Source: Callipepla californica brunnescens
Taxonomy: Eukaryota; Chordata; Aves; Galliformes; Odontophoridae
Reading direction: 5' to 3'
Assembly: GCA_023055505.1 (NCBI GenBank)
Contig: JALIRH010000049.1
Span: 1,922,001 to 1,986,000, forward strand
DNA length: 64,000 nucleotides
Made by a program: the position numbers and the translations under genes. The notes below the pieces were generated by a model that was not told where the DNA came from, did no database searches, and saw only the letters and a program-made list of their open reading frames with translations. Positions 46,101 through 59,615 of the stretch are shown in pieces; positions within the stretch are counted from its first letter, which is position 1; every line of letters starts with the position of its first letter.

Positions 46101-49100
46101 AGATCAATGGGACTATAGGAATCAATGGGGCCATAGGAAACAGTGGGGCCATAGGGAACAATGGGGCCATAGAACTCAGTGGAGCAATAGAACCCCAATT
46201 GGCCGTAGGGATCAATGGGGCCATAGGGATCAATTGGGCCATAGAACTCAATGTGGCCATAGAACTCAAAGGGGCCAAAAAAATCAATGGGACCATAGGA
46301 ATCAATGGGACCATAGAACTCAAAGGGCCCATAGGAATCAATGGGGCCATAGACCTCAATGGGGCCATAGGGATCAATGGAGCCATAGGGATCAATTGGG
46401 CCATAGAACTCAATGGGGCCATAGGAATCAATGTGGCCATAGAACTGAAAGGGGCCATAATAATCATAGGCCCATAGGAATCAATGGGGCAATAGGGATC
46501 AATTGTGCCACAGCGATCAATGGTACCATAGGAATCAATGGGGCCATAGAACTCAATGGGGCCATAGGAATCAATGGGGCCATAGGCATCAATGGAGCCA
46601 TAGAACTCAAAGGGGCCATTGGGATCACTGGGGCCATAGAACTCAATGGGGCCTCTAGAACTCAATGGAGCCAATAGGAATCAATGGGACCATAGGAATC
46701 AAAGGGGCCATAGGAATCAATGGGGCCATAGAACTCAAAGGGGCCATAGGAATCAATGGGGCCATAGGGATCAATGGGGCCATAGAACTCAGTGGAGCAA
46801 TAGAACCCCATTTGGCCATAGTAATCAATGGGGCCATAGGGATCAATTGGGCCATAGAACTCAATGTGGCCATAGAACTGAAAGGGGCCAAAAAAATCAA
46901 TGGGACCATAGGAATCAATGGGACCATGGAACTCAATGGGGCCATAGGAATCAATGGGGCCATAGAACTCAATGGGGCAATAGGGATCAATGGGGCCATA
47001 GGGATCAAAGGAGCCAAAGAGCTCAAAGGAGCCATAGACCTCAATGTGGCCATAGGGATCAATGGAGCCATAGGGATCAATGGGGCCATAGGGATCAATT
47101 GGGCCTTAGGAATCAATGGGGCCAGAGGAATCGATGGGGCCATTGGGATAGATGAGGCCATAGGAATCAATGGGGCCATTGAACTCAATTGGGCCATAGA
47201 GATCAATGGGGCCATAGGGATCAATAAGGCCATAGGAATCCATGTGGCCATAGAACTCAATGGGGCCATAGAACTCAAAGTGGCCAAAAAAATCAATGGG
47301 ACCATAGGACTCAATGGGGTTATAGGGATCAATGGGGCCAAAGGGATCAATTAGGCCATAGGAATCAATGCGGTCATAGAACTCAATGGGGCCATAGGGA
47401 TCAATAGGGCCATATGTATCAATGGGGCAATAGGAATCAAAGGGGCCATAGGGATAAATGGGGCAATAGGAATTAGTGTGGCCATAGGTATCAGTGGGGA
47501 CATAGAATTCAATGGGCCCTAGGGATCAATGGGACCATAGGAATCAATGGGGCCATAGGAATCAGTGGGGCCATAGGAATCAATGGGGCCATAAAAATCA
47601 ATGGGGCCATAGGAATCAATGGGGCCATAGGGATCAATGGAGCCATAGGGATCAATGGGGCCATAGAACTCAATGGGGCCATAGGGATCAAGGGGGACAT
47701 AGGGATCAATGGGGCCAAAGGAATCAATGGGGCAATAGGAACCAGAGGGACCGTAGGAATCAATGGGGCCATAGGGATCTGTGGGGCCATAGTAATCAGT
47801 GGGGCCTGAGGAATAAATGAGGCACTCGGGATCAATGGGGCCATTGGGATCGATGGGGCCATAGGGATCAATGTGGCCATAGGGATCAATGGGGCCATAG
47901 GAATCAATGAGGCCAGAGGAATCGATGGGGCCATAGGGATAGATGAGGCCATAGGAATCAATGGGGCCATTGAACTCAATTGGGCCATAGAGATCAATGG
48001 GGCCATAGGGATCAATGGGGTCATAGAACTCAATGGGGCCTCTAGAACTCAATGGGGCCATAGGAATCAATGGGACCATAGGAATCAAAGGGGCCATAGG
48101 AATCCATGGGGCCATAGAACTCAAAGGGGCCATAGGGATCAATGGGGCCATAGGGATCAATTGTGCCATTGAACTCAATGGGGCCATAGGGATCAATGGG
48201 GCCATAGAACTCAATGGGGCCATAGGAATCAGTGGGGCCATAGAACTCAATGGGGCCATAGAACTCAATGGGGCCATAGGGATCAATGGGGTCATAGAAC
48301 TCAATGGGGCCTCTAGAACTCAATGGGGCCATAGGAATCAATGGGGCCATAGGAATCAATGGGGCCATAGACATCAATGGAGCCATAGAACTCAAAGGGG
48401 CCATTGGGATCTATTGGGCCATAGAACTCAATGGGGCTATAGAACTCAAAGGGGCCAAAAAAATCAATGGGGCCATAGGACTCAATGGGGTTATAGGGAT
48501 CAATGGGGCCAAAGGGATCAATAAGGCCAAAGGAATCAATGCGGTCATAGAACTCAATGGGGCCATTGGGATCAATAGGGCCATATGTATCAATGGGGCA
48601 ATGGGAATCAATGGGGCCATAGGGATCAATGTTGCAATAGGAATTAGTGTGGCCGTAGGTATCAGTGGGGACATAGAACTCAATGGGCCCTAGGGATCAA
48701 TGGGACCATAGGAATCAATGTGGCCATAGGAAACAGTGGGGCCATAGGAATCAATGAAGCCATAGAATTCAATGGGGCAATAGGGATCAATGGGGGCCAT
48801 AGTGATCAATTGGGCCATAGAACTCAATGGGGCCATAGAACTCAAAGGGGCCAAAAAAATCAATGGGACCATAGGAATCAATGGGGCCAAAGGAATCAAT
48901 GGGGCCATAGGAATCAATGGGGCCATAGGAATCAATGGGGCCCTAGAATTCAATGGGGCAATAGGGATCAATGGGGCCATAGGGATCAATGGAGCCAAAG
49001 AACTCAAAGGAGCCATAGACCTCAATGGGGCCATAGGGATCAATGGAGCCATAGGGATCAATTGGGCCATAGAACTCAATGGGGCCGTAGGAATCAATGT

Positions 49101-52100
49101 GGACATAGAACTGAAAGGGGCCATAATAATCATAGGGGCCATAGGAATCAATGGGGCAATAGGGATCAATGGTGCCATAGAAATCAATGGGGCCATAGAA
49201 CTCAATGGGGCCGTAGAACTCAATAGGGCCATAGGGATAAATGGGACCATAAGAATCAATGGGGCCATAGGGATCAATGGGGCCATAGGGATCAATGTGG
49301 CCATAGGGATGAGTGGGGCCTTAGGAATCAATGGGGCCGTAGGGATCAATGTGGCCATAGGAATCAGTGGGGCCATAGGGATCAATGGGGCCTGAGAAAT
49401 CAATGGGGCCATAGGAATCAATGGGGCTATAGGTATCAATGGAGCCATAGAACTTAATGTGGCCATAGGGATCAATGGGACCATAAAAATAAATGGGGCC
49501 ATAGGAATCAATGGGCCCATAGAACTCAAAGGGACCATAGGAATCAATGGGGCCATAGAACTCAAAGGGGCCATAGGCATCAATGGGACCCTAGGAATCA
49601 ATGGGGCCATAGGAATCAATGGGGCCATAGGGATCAATGGGGCTATAGGGATCAATGGGGCTATAGTGATCAAAGCGGCCATAGGAATCAGTGCGGCCAT
49701 AGAACTCAATGGAGCCTTAGAAATCAATGGGGCCATAGGGATCAATTGGGCCATAGAACTCAGTGGGACCATAGAACTCAGTGGGACCACAGGAATCAAT
49801 GGGGCCTTAGGGATCAATGGGGCCATAGGGATCAATTGGGCCATAGAACTCAAACGGGCCATAGGAATCAATGTGGCCATAGAACTGAAACGGGTAATAC
49901 TAATAAATGGGGCCATAGGTATCAAGGGGCAATAGGGATCAATGGGACCATAGGAATCAATGGGGCCATAGAACTCAGTGGGACCATAGAACTCAGTGGG
50001 ACCACAGGAATCAATGGGGCCTTAGGGATCAATGGGGCCATAGGGATCAATTGGGCCATAGAACTCAAACGGGCCATAGGAATCAATGTGGCCACAAAAA
50101 TCAATGGGGCCATAAGAATCAATGGAGCCATAGGAATCAATGGAGGCATAGAACTCAATGGGGCCATAGGGATGAATGGGGACATAGGGATCAATGGGGA
50201 CATAGGGATCAATTGGGCCATAGAACTCAATGGGGCCATAGAAATCAATGGGCCCATAGGAATCAAAAGGGCCATAGAACTCAAAGGGGCCTTAGGAATC
50301 AATGGAGCCATAGAACTCAATGAAGCCATAGAACTAAAAGGGTCCATAGGGATCAATGGGACCTTAGAGATCAATGGGGCAAGAGGGATCAATGGGACCA
50401 TAAGGATCAATGGGACCATAGGAATCAATGCGTCCATAGAACTCAATGAGGCCATAGGGATCAATGGAACCATAGGAATCAATGGGGCCATAGGGATCAT
50501 TGGGGACATAGGGATCTATGGGGCCATAGGAATCGAGGGGCCATAGGAATCAATGGGGCCATAGGGATCAGTGGGACCATAGGAATCAACGGGCCAAAGG
50601 AATCGATGGGAATATAGGGATCATTGGGCCATAGGAATCAATGGGGCCATAGTCATCCATGGGGCCATTGGAATCAATGGGGCCATAGAACTCAATGGAG
50701 CCATAGGGATCAAATGGGCCATAGGAATCAATGGGGCCATAGGGATCAATGGGGCCTTAGGTATCAATGGAACCACAGGAATCAATGGGGCCATAGGGAT
50801 CATTGGGGACATAGGGATCAATGGGGCCATAGGAATCGATGGGGCCATAGGAATCAATGGGGCCATAGGGATCAATGGGACCATAGGAATCGATGGGAAC
50901 TTAGGGATCTGTGGGGCCATAGGAATCAATGGGGCCATAGTCATCAATTGGGCCATTGGAATCAATGGGGCCATAGGACACAATGGAGCCATAGGGATCA
51001 ATTGGGCCATAGGAATCAATGGGGCCATAGGGATAAATGGGGCCATAGGGATCAATGGGGCCATAGGGATCGATGGGACCATAGGAATCAATGGGGTCTT
51101 AGAGATCAATGCGGCCATAGGGATCAATGGGGCCATAGGGATCAATTGGTCCATAGAAGTCCAAAGGGCCTTAGGAATCAATGTGGCCATAAGAATCAAT
51201 TGAGCCATAGGAATCAATGGAGCCATAGAACTCAATGGGGCGATAGGGATCAATGGGGCCATAGGAATCAATGGGGCCATAGGGATCAATGAGGCAATAG
51301 GAATCAATGGGGACATAGGGATCAATGGGGCCATAGGGATCAATGTGGCCATAGGGATGAGTGGGGCCATAGGAATCAATGGGGCCATAGGGATCAATGT
51401 GGCCATAGGGATTAGTGGGGCCATAGAAATCAATGGGGCCATAGGGATCAATGAGGCCATAGGAATCAGTGGGGCCATAGGGATCAATGGGGCCATAGGG
51501 ATCAATGGGGCCATAAAGATCGATGGGGCCATAGGAATCGATGGAGCCATAGGAATCAATGGGGCCATAGGGATCAATGTTGCCATAGGGATCAATGGGG
51601 CCATAGGGATCAATGGGGCCATAGGTATCAGTGGGGCCATCGGAATCAATGGGGCCATAGAACTCAATGAGGCCATAGGGATCAATAGGACCATAGGGAT
51701 CAATGGGACAATAGGAATCAAAGGGGCCATAGGAATCAGTGGGGCCATAGAACTCAGTGGGGCCATTGTGATCAATGGGGCCATAGGGATCAATGGGGCC
51801 ATAGAAATCAATGGGGCCATAGATATCAATGGGTCATTAGAAATTAATGGGGCCATAGGAATCAATGTGGCCATAGAACTCAATGGGGCCATAGGGATCA
51901 ATGGTGCCATAGAAATCAATGGGGCCGTAGAACTCAATGGGGCCGTAGAACTCAATGGGGCCATAGAGATAAATGGGACCATAAGAATAAATGGGGCCAT
52001 AGGGATCAATGGGGCCATAGGGATCAATGTGGCCATCGGGATGAGTGGGGCCATAGTAATCAATGGGGCCGTAGGGATCAATGAGGCCATAGGAATCAGT

Positions 52101-55100
52101 GGGGCCATAGGGATCAATGGGGCCATAGGGATCAATTGGGCCGTTGTAGTCAGTGGGGCCATATAGATCGATGGGGCTATAAGAATAAATGGGGCCAGAG
52201 GAATCAATGGGGCCATTGGGTCAATGTGGCCATAGGGATCAATGGGGCCAGAGGGATCAATGGGGCCATAGGAATCAATGGAGCCATAGAACTTAATGTG
52301 GCCATAGGGATCAATGGGACCATAAAAATCAATTGGGCCATTGGAATAAATTGGGCCATAGGAACCAATGGGAACATAGGAATCAGTGGGGCCATAGGAA
52401 TCAATAAGGCCATGAAACTCAATGTGGCCGTTGGGATCAATCCGGCCATAGAACTCAATGGGGCCATAGGGATTAATGGGGCCATAGGGACTAATGGGGC
52501 CATAGAACTCATTGTGGCCATAGGAATCAATGTGGCCATAGAACTCACTAAATGGTGCCTTAGGAATAAATGGGGACAGAGAACTCAATGGGGCCATAGG
52601 TATCAATAACAACATAGGGATCAATGGAGCCATAGGGATCAATGGAGCCAAAGAACTCGAAGGAGCCATAGAACTCACTGGGGCCATAATGATCAATGGG
52701 GATATAGGGATCAATTGGGCCATAGTACTCAAAGGGGCCATAGGAATCAATGTGGCCATAGAACTGAAAGGGGTAACAATAACAAATGGGGCCATAGGAA
52801 TCAGTGGGGCCATAGTAATCAATGTGGCCACAGCGATCAATGGGACCGTAGGAATCAATGGGGCCATAGAACTCAATGGGGCCATAGAACTCAATGGAGC
52901 CATAGAACTCAATGGGGCCATAGGGATCAATGGGGTAATAGGGATCAATGAGACCATAGGAATCAATGGGACCATAGGGATCAATGGGACCATAGGAATC
53001 AGTGGGGCCATAGGAATCAGTGGGGCCATAGGAATCAATGGAGCCATAGAACTCATTGGGGCCATAGGGATCAATGGGACCTTAGAAATCAATGGGGCCT
53101 TAGCGATCAATGGCGCCATAGGGATCAATGGGGCCACAGGGATCGATGGGGCAATTGGGATCAATGGGGCCATAGAGATCAATGGGGCCACAGGGATCGA
53201 TGGGGCAATTGGGATCAAAGGGGCCATAGAGATCAATGGGGCCATAGGAATCAATGGGACCATATAAATCGAAGGGGCCATAGGAATCAGTGGGGCTATA
53301 GGAATGAACGGAGCCATAGAACTCAATCGAGCCATAGAACTCAATGGGGCCATAGGGATCAATGGCGCCATAGGGATCAATGGGGCCACAGGGATCGATG
53401 GGGCCATAGGGACCAAAGAGGCCATAGGGATCAATGGGGCCACAGGGATCGATTGGGCCATAGGGATCAATGGGGCCATAGAGATCAATGGGGCCTTAGG
53501 AATCAATGGAGCCACAGAACTCAATGGGGCCATAGGGATCAATGGGGCCATAGGAATCAATGGGGCCATTGGGATCGATGGGACCATAGGAATCAATGGG
53601 GTCTTAGAGATCAATGCGGCCATAGGGATCAATGGGGCCATAGGGATCAATTGGTCCATAGAAGTCCAAAGGGCCATAGGAATCAATGTGGCCATAAGAA
53701 TCAATGGAGCCATAGGAATCAATGGAGCCATAGAACTCAATGGGGCGATAGGGATCAATGGGGCCATAGGAATCAATGGGGCCATAGGGATCAATGGGGC
53801 CATAGGAATCAATGGCGCCATAGAACTCAATGGGGCCATAGGTATCAATGAGGCAATAGGAATCAATGGGGACATAGGGAGCAATGGGGCCATAGGGATC
53901 AATGTGGCCATAGGGATGAGTGGGGCCATAGGAATCAATGGGGCCATAGGGATCAATGTGGCCATAGGGATTAGTGGGGCCATAGGAATCAATAAGGCCA
54001 TAGGGATCAATGAGGCCATAGGAATCAGTGGGGCCATAGGGATCAATGGGGCCAGAGGGATCAATGGGGCCATAGGAATCAATGGAGCCATAGAACTTAA
54101 TGTGGCCATAGGGATCAATGGGACCATAAAAATCAATGGGGCCATTGGAATAAATGGGGCCATAGGAGCCAATGGGAACATAGGAATCAGTGGGGCCATA
54201 GGAATCAATAAGGCCATGGAACTCAATGTGGCCGTTGGGATCAATCCGGCCATAGAACTCAATGGGGCCATAGGGATTAATGGGGCCATAGGGACTAATG
54301 GGGCCATAGAACTCATTGTGGCCATAGGAATCAATGTGGCCATAGAACTCACTAAATGGTGCCTTAGGAATAAATGGGGACAGAGAACTCAATGGGGCCA
54401 TAGGTATTAATAACGACATAGGGATCAATGGAGCCATAGGGATCAATGGAGCCAAAGAACTCGAAGGAGCCATAGAACTCACTGGGGCCATAATGATCAA
54501 TGGGGATATAGGGATCAATTGGGCCATAGAACTCAAAGGGGCCATAGGAATCAATGTGGCCATAGAACTGAAAGGGGTAACAATAACAAATGGGGCCATA
54601 GGAATCAGTGGGGCCATAGTAATCAATGTGGCCACAGCGATCAATGGGACCGTAGGAATCAATGGGGCCATAGAACTCAATGGGGCCATAGAACTCAATG
54701 GAGCCATAGAACTCAATGGGGCCATAGGGATCAATGGGGTAATAGGGATCAATGAGACCATAGGAATCAATGGGACCATAGGGATCAATGGGACCATAGG
54801 AATCAGTGGGGCCATAGGAATCAGTGGGGCCATAGGAATCAATTTAGCCATAGAACTCATTGGGGCCATAGGGATCAATGGGACCTTAGAAATCAATGGG
54901 GCCTTAGCGATCAATGGCGCCATAGGGATCAATGGGGCCTTAGCGATCAATGGCGCCATAGGGATCAATGGGGCCACAGGGATCGATGGGGCAATTGGGA
55001 TCAATGGGGCCATAGAGATCAATGGGGCCACAGGGATCGATGGGGCAATTGGGATCAAATGGCCATAGAGATCAATGGGGCCATAGGAATCAATGGGACC

Positions 55101-58100
55101 ATATAAATCGAAGGGGCCATAGGAATCAGTGGGGCTATAGGAATGAATGGAGCCATAGAACTCAATCGAGCCATAGAACTCAATGGGGCCATAGGGATCA
55201 ATGGCGCCATAGGGATCAATGGGGCCACAGGGATCGATGGGGCCATAGGGACCAAAGGGGCCTTAGGGATCAATGGGTACACAGGGATCGATTGGGCCAT
55301 AGGGATCAATGGGGCCATAGAGATCAATGGGGCCTTAGGAATCAATGGAGCCACAGAACTCAATGGGGCCATAGGGATCAATGGGGCCATAGGAATCAAT
55401 GGAAACATAGGAAACAATGGGAACATAGGAATCAGTGTGGCCATAGGGATCAATGGGGCCATAGGAATCAATGGAGCCATAGAACTCAATGGGGCCATAG
55501 GGATCAATGGGGTCATACAACTCAAAGGGGCCATAGGAATTAATGTGGCCATAGGGATCAATGTGGCCATAGGAATCAATGGGGACATAGGAATCAATGG
55601 ATCATAGGGATCAATGGGGCCATAGGAATCAATGGGACCCTAGGAATCAATGGGACCATAGGGATCAATGGAGCCATAGAACTCAAAGGGGCCATAGGAA
55701 TCAATGTGGCCATAGAACTGAAGGGGCCATAAAAATGAATGGAACCATAGGGATCAATGGGGCCATAGGGATCAATGGGGCCATAGAACTCAAAGGGGCC
55801 ATAGAATTCAATGGGGACATAGGGATCAATGGGAACATAGGAATCAAAGGGTCATAGGAATCAGTGGGGCCATAGAACTCAGTGGGGCCATAGGGATCAA
55901 TGGGGCCATAGAAATCAATGGTGCCATAGGGATCAATGTGACCATAGGGATTAATGGGGCCATAGGAATCAATGGGGCCACAGCAATCAAAGGGGCCATG
56001 GGAATGAATGGGGCAATACAACTCAAAGGGGCCATAGGGATCAATGGGGCCATAGAAATCAATGGGGCCATAGAACTCAATGGGGTTTAGGGATCAATGT
56101 GGCCATAGGAATCAATGGGGCCATAGGGATCAATGGGCACATAGGTATCAATGGGACCATAGAACTCAAAGTGGCCGTAGGGATCAATGGGGCCATAGAA
56201 CTCAATGGGCCATAGGGATCAATGGGACCATAGGACTCAATGGAGCCATAAGGATCAATGGGGCCATTGGAAATCAATGGGGCCATAGGGATCAATGGGA
56301 CCATAGGAATCAATGGAGTCATAAGGATCAATGGGGTCATAGGGATCAATGGGGCCATCGGGATCAATGGAGCCATAGAACTCAATGGAGCCATAAAAAT
56401 CAATGGGGCCATAGGAATCAATGGGGCCATAAAACTCAATGAGGCCATATGAATCGATGGAGCCATAGAAATCAATGGGGCCATCGGAATCAATGGGGCC
56501 GTAGTACTCAATGAGGTCATAGGAATCAATGGAGCAATAGAACTCAATGGGGCCATGGAACTCAATGGGGCCATAGGAATCAATGGGACCTTTGGAGTCA
56601 ATGGGGCCATAGGAATCAATGGGACCGTGGAGTTCAATGGGGCCATAGGGATCAATGGGAACATAGAAATCAATGGAGCCATAAGGATCAATGGGAGCAT
56701 AGGAATCAATGAAGCCATAGAACTCAAGGGGGCCATAGAGATCAATGGGGCCATAGGGATCGATGGGGCCATAGGGACCAATGGGACCATAGGGATCACT
56801 GGGGCCTTAGGGATCAATGGGGCCATAGGAATCGATGGGGCCATAGGAATCAATGGGGCCATAGGGATCGATGGGACCGTAGGAATCAATGGGGCCATAG
56901 TTATCAATGAAGCCATAGGCATCAGTGGGGCCACAGGAACCAATGGGGCAATAGTCATCACTGGGGCCATTGGAAAAAATGGGGCCATAGGAATCAATGG
57001 AGCCGTAGAACTCATTGGGGCCATAGGGATCGAAGGGGCCATAGAGATCAATGGGGCCATAGGGATCAATGCGGCCATAGGGATCGATGGGACCATAATA
57101 ATCAATGGGGCCTTAGGGATCAATGGGACCTTAGGAATCAATGGGGCCATAGAACTCAATGGGGCCATAGGAATCAATGAAGCCATAGGAATCAACGGGG
57201 CCATAGAACTCAATGGGGCCATAGGGATCAATGGAACGATAGGAATCATAGGGTCCTTAGGGATCAATGGGGCCATAGAGATCAATGGGGCCATAGTGAT
57301 CAATGGGGCCATAGAACTCAATGGGACCATTATAATCAAAGGAGCCATAGAACTCAATGGGGCCATAGGGATCAATGGAGCCATAGAACTCAATGGGGCC
57401 ATAGGGATCAATTGGGCCATAGAACTCAAAGGGGCCATAGGAATCAATGGGGCCATAGGAATCAGTGAGGCCTTTGAAATCAATGGGGCCATAGGAATCA
57501 ATGGGGCCATAGAACTCAATGGGACAATAGGGATCAATGGGACCATAGGAATCAGTGGGGCCATAGGAATCAGTGGGGCCATAGGAATCAATGGAGCCTT
57601 AGAACTCAATCGAGCCATAGAACTCAATGGGGCCATAGGGATCAACGGGACCTTAGGAATCAATGGGGCCATAGGGACCAATGGGGCCACAGGGATCGAT
57701 TGGGCCATAGGGATCAATGGTGCCATAGAGATCAATGGGGCCATAGGGATCAATGGGGCCATAGGAATCAATGGAGCCATAGAACTCAATGGGGTCATAG
57801 GGATCAATGGGGCCATACAACTCAAAGGGGCCATAGGAATTAATGTGGCCATAGGGATCAATGTGGCCATAGGAATCAATGGGGCTATAGGAATCAATGG
57901 ATCATAGGGATCATTGGGGCCATAGAACTCAAAGGGGCCATAGGAATCAATGTGGCCATAGGAATCAATGGGGCCATAGAACTCAATGGGGCCATAGAAC
58001 TCAATGGGGCCATAGGAATCAATGGGGCCATAGGGATCAATTGAACCATAGAACTCAATGGGGTCGTAGAGATCAATGGGACCATAGGATCAAAGGGACT

Positions 58101-58845
58101 TTTGGAATCAATGGGGCCATAGGGATCAATGGGACCATAGGAATCAATAAGGCCGTAGGAATCAATGGGACCATAGGGATCAGTGGGGCCATAGGAATCA
58201 ATGGGGCCATAGTCATCAATGGGGCAATTAGAATCAGTGGGGCCATAGGACTCAATGGAGCCATAGAACTCAAAGGGGCCATAGAACTCAATAGGGCCAT
58301 AGGGATCAATGGGGCCTTAGTAATCAGTGGGGCCATAGGGATCAATTGGGCCATAGGAATCGATGGCACCATAGGGATCAATGGGGCCATAGAAATCAAA
58401 GGGGCCATCGAAATCAATGGGGCCATATAACTCAATGAGGCCATAGGAATCAATGGAGCCATAGGGATCCATGCGGCCATAGAACTCAATGGGGCCTTAG
58501 GGATCAATGGGACCTTTGGAATCAATGGGGCCATAGTGATCAATGGGGCCATAGGGATCAATGGAGCCATAGAACTCAATGGAGCCATAGAACTCAATGG
58601 GGCCATAGGAAATCAATGGAGCCATAGGGATCAATGGGGCCATAGAACTCATAGGAGCCATAGGAATCAATGTGGCCATAGAACTCAATGGGGCCATAAA
58701 AATCAATGGGGCCATAGGAATCAATTGGGCCATAGAAGTCAATGGGGCCATAGGAATCAATGGAGCCATAGAACTCAATGGTGCCATAGAACTCAATGGG
58801 GCCATAGGGATCAATGGGGACAATAGGGATCAATGGGGTCATAGG
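37175..58845. repeat. 18-bp minisatellite array A3
   Basis: 21.7 kb of the 18-bp unit without interruption by other sequence, about 1,200 units. Marker variants recur at spacings that are multiples of 18: GGGCCCTAGGG starts at 39037, 40693, 44581, 45481, 47514 and 48685 (steps of 92, 216, 50, about 113 and about 65 units). Other markers are GGGGCCTCTAGAACTC, GAACCCCAATTGGCC and CTGAGGAATAAATGAGGCAC. Very long open frames arise (up to 1,243 codons on the minus strand, 50621-54352) made of IPMAPL hexamers. They have no non-repetitive part and no gene signals. The array is flanked by ERV-C LTRs in opposite orientation. Confidence 0.97.
52247..55400. repeat. Nested 1.8-kb duplication inside array A3
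   Basis: Bases from 52247 onward recur from 54051 onward at a constant offset of 1804 (100 units plus 4 bases) over about 900 bases. After an indel near 54940 the offset becomes about 1839, and homology continues to about 53540/55380. Shared landmarks are GCCAGAGGGATC, GTTGGGATCAATCCGGCC, GGGGTAACAATAACAAATGG and CATATAAATCGAAGG. The intervening 53577-53970 matches 51071-51450 instead, so several duplications overlap. Confidence 0.88.
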
Positions 58846-59110
58846 TGTCGTGGTTTTATGATTTTTTGGTAATGGTATTCCACATCATGGCATCATGTAG
58901 TGCATTGGGAGTCAGGGAGAACTACATTCCCCAGAGGACTTTGCAATGCTTTGTTTTTTTTTCACGTGTTTTCCGCTCAGACGGAACAGATAAAAACCCT
59001 CTGCGGTCACGGGACGTTCTCTCTCTTTCCTCTAGGATCACTTAGGAGTGGGTGCTTGCTGCCGTCCGCCTTCAGCGTTAGCGTAAGGCCTTCAGTTTAT
59101 CGGGCACTCA

Positions 59111-59143
<33 letters not shown>

Positions 59144-59384
59144 ACTCGTTTTGTTTGATTAATTAGGCTTAATTCAAATTGTATTGCATTATGTTGTGTT
59201 ATTTACTTCCTGATGTCTTATTTAGTAAATTAGCTTTTCCCCCTCAGATCGTTGCCGCTGTTTTGTTTTGGGGCTTATTTCCTTTTTTCCCTTTCCCCCT
59301 TCTCCCTGTCCGGGGTGTGGGCCTGTGGGTCTCCTTCCTCGGTTGTTGCGGGGCCGGGCTGAACCGGCCCACAAACCCCTGATA
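58846..59384 (+). mobile_element. ERV-C2 5' LTR
   Basis: It starts with TGTCGTGG after minisatellite. Compared with ERV-C1 and the solo LTR, about 60 bases of U3 around 58918 are missing. The AGATAAAAACCC element near 58990 could be the TATA-like box. The end reads CCTGATA where the others have TTGACA, so the terminal CA is mutated; the end is set by alignment and by the primer site that follows. Confidence 0.87.
59111..59143 (+). repeat. (CT)n microsatellite in the LTR
   Basis: A near-perfect CT run with one A interruption. The corresponding LTR positions in ERV-C1 and the solo LTR carry only a short GAGAGTG (reverse) stretch, so this is an expansion within this copy. Confidence 0.9.
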
Positions 59385-59388
59385 TTTT

Positions 59389-59406
59389 TGGCGCCCAACG
59401 TGGGGC
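59389..59406 (+). other. ERV-C2 primer binding site, tRNA-Lys(1,2) type
   Basis: TGGCGCCCAACGTGGGGC follows the LTR by four bases. It matches the tRNA-Lys(1,2) primer site known from several retrovirus groups. Confidence 0.9.
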
Positions 59407-59615
59407 ACGACCAGCTGCCTTAGCCGGGCAGAGACAAACTTTTAGAGTGAATCTCTGTCTGTTGTTAACAAGCTTATCTGTACTGCAAGTGCTGTACTGC
59501 AAAACACGACCTTGAAGTCCGGGCGTACTGCCAGTTGTTTTGGGATATCTGTAAACTTCTTTTGGGTACTGCCAGATTGTTTTAGTACAAGAAAAAAAAA
59601 ATAATAATAATAAAA

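Noticed and set aside
50621..54352. A 1,243-codon minus-strand ORF of IPMAPL-type repeats, and similar ORFs of 300-860 codons in all arrays
   Set aside because: It is entirely tandem 18-bp units, has counterparts open in three other frames, and has no unique sequence, signal or splice context. The openness follows from the unit length.
37175..58845. CRISPR-like array
   Set aside because: Units are contiguous with no spacers, and the window is clearly vertebrate.
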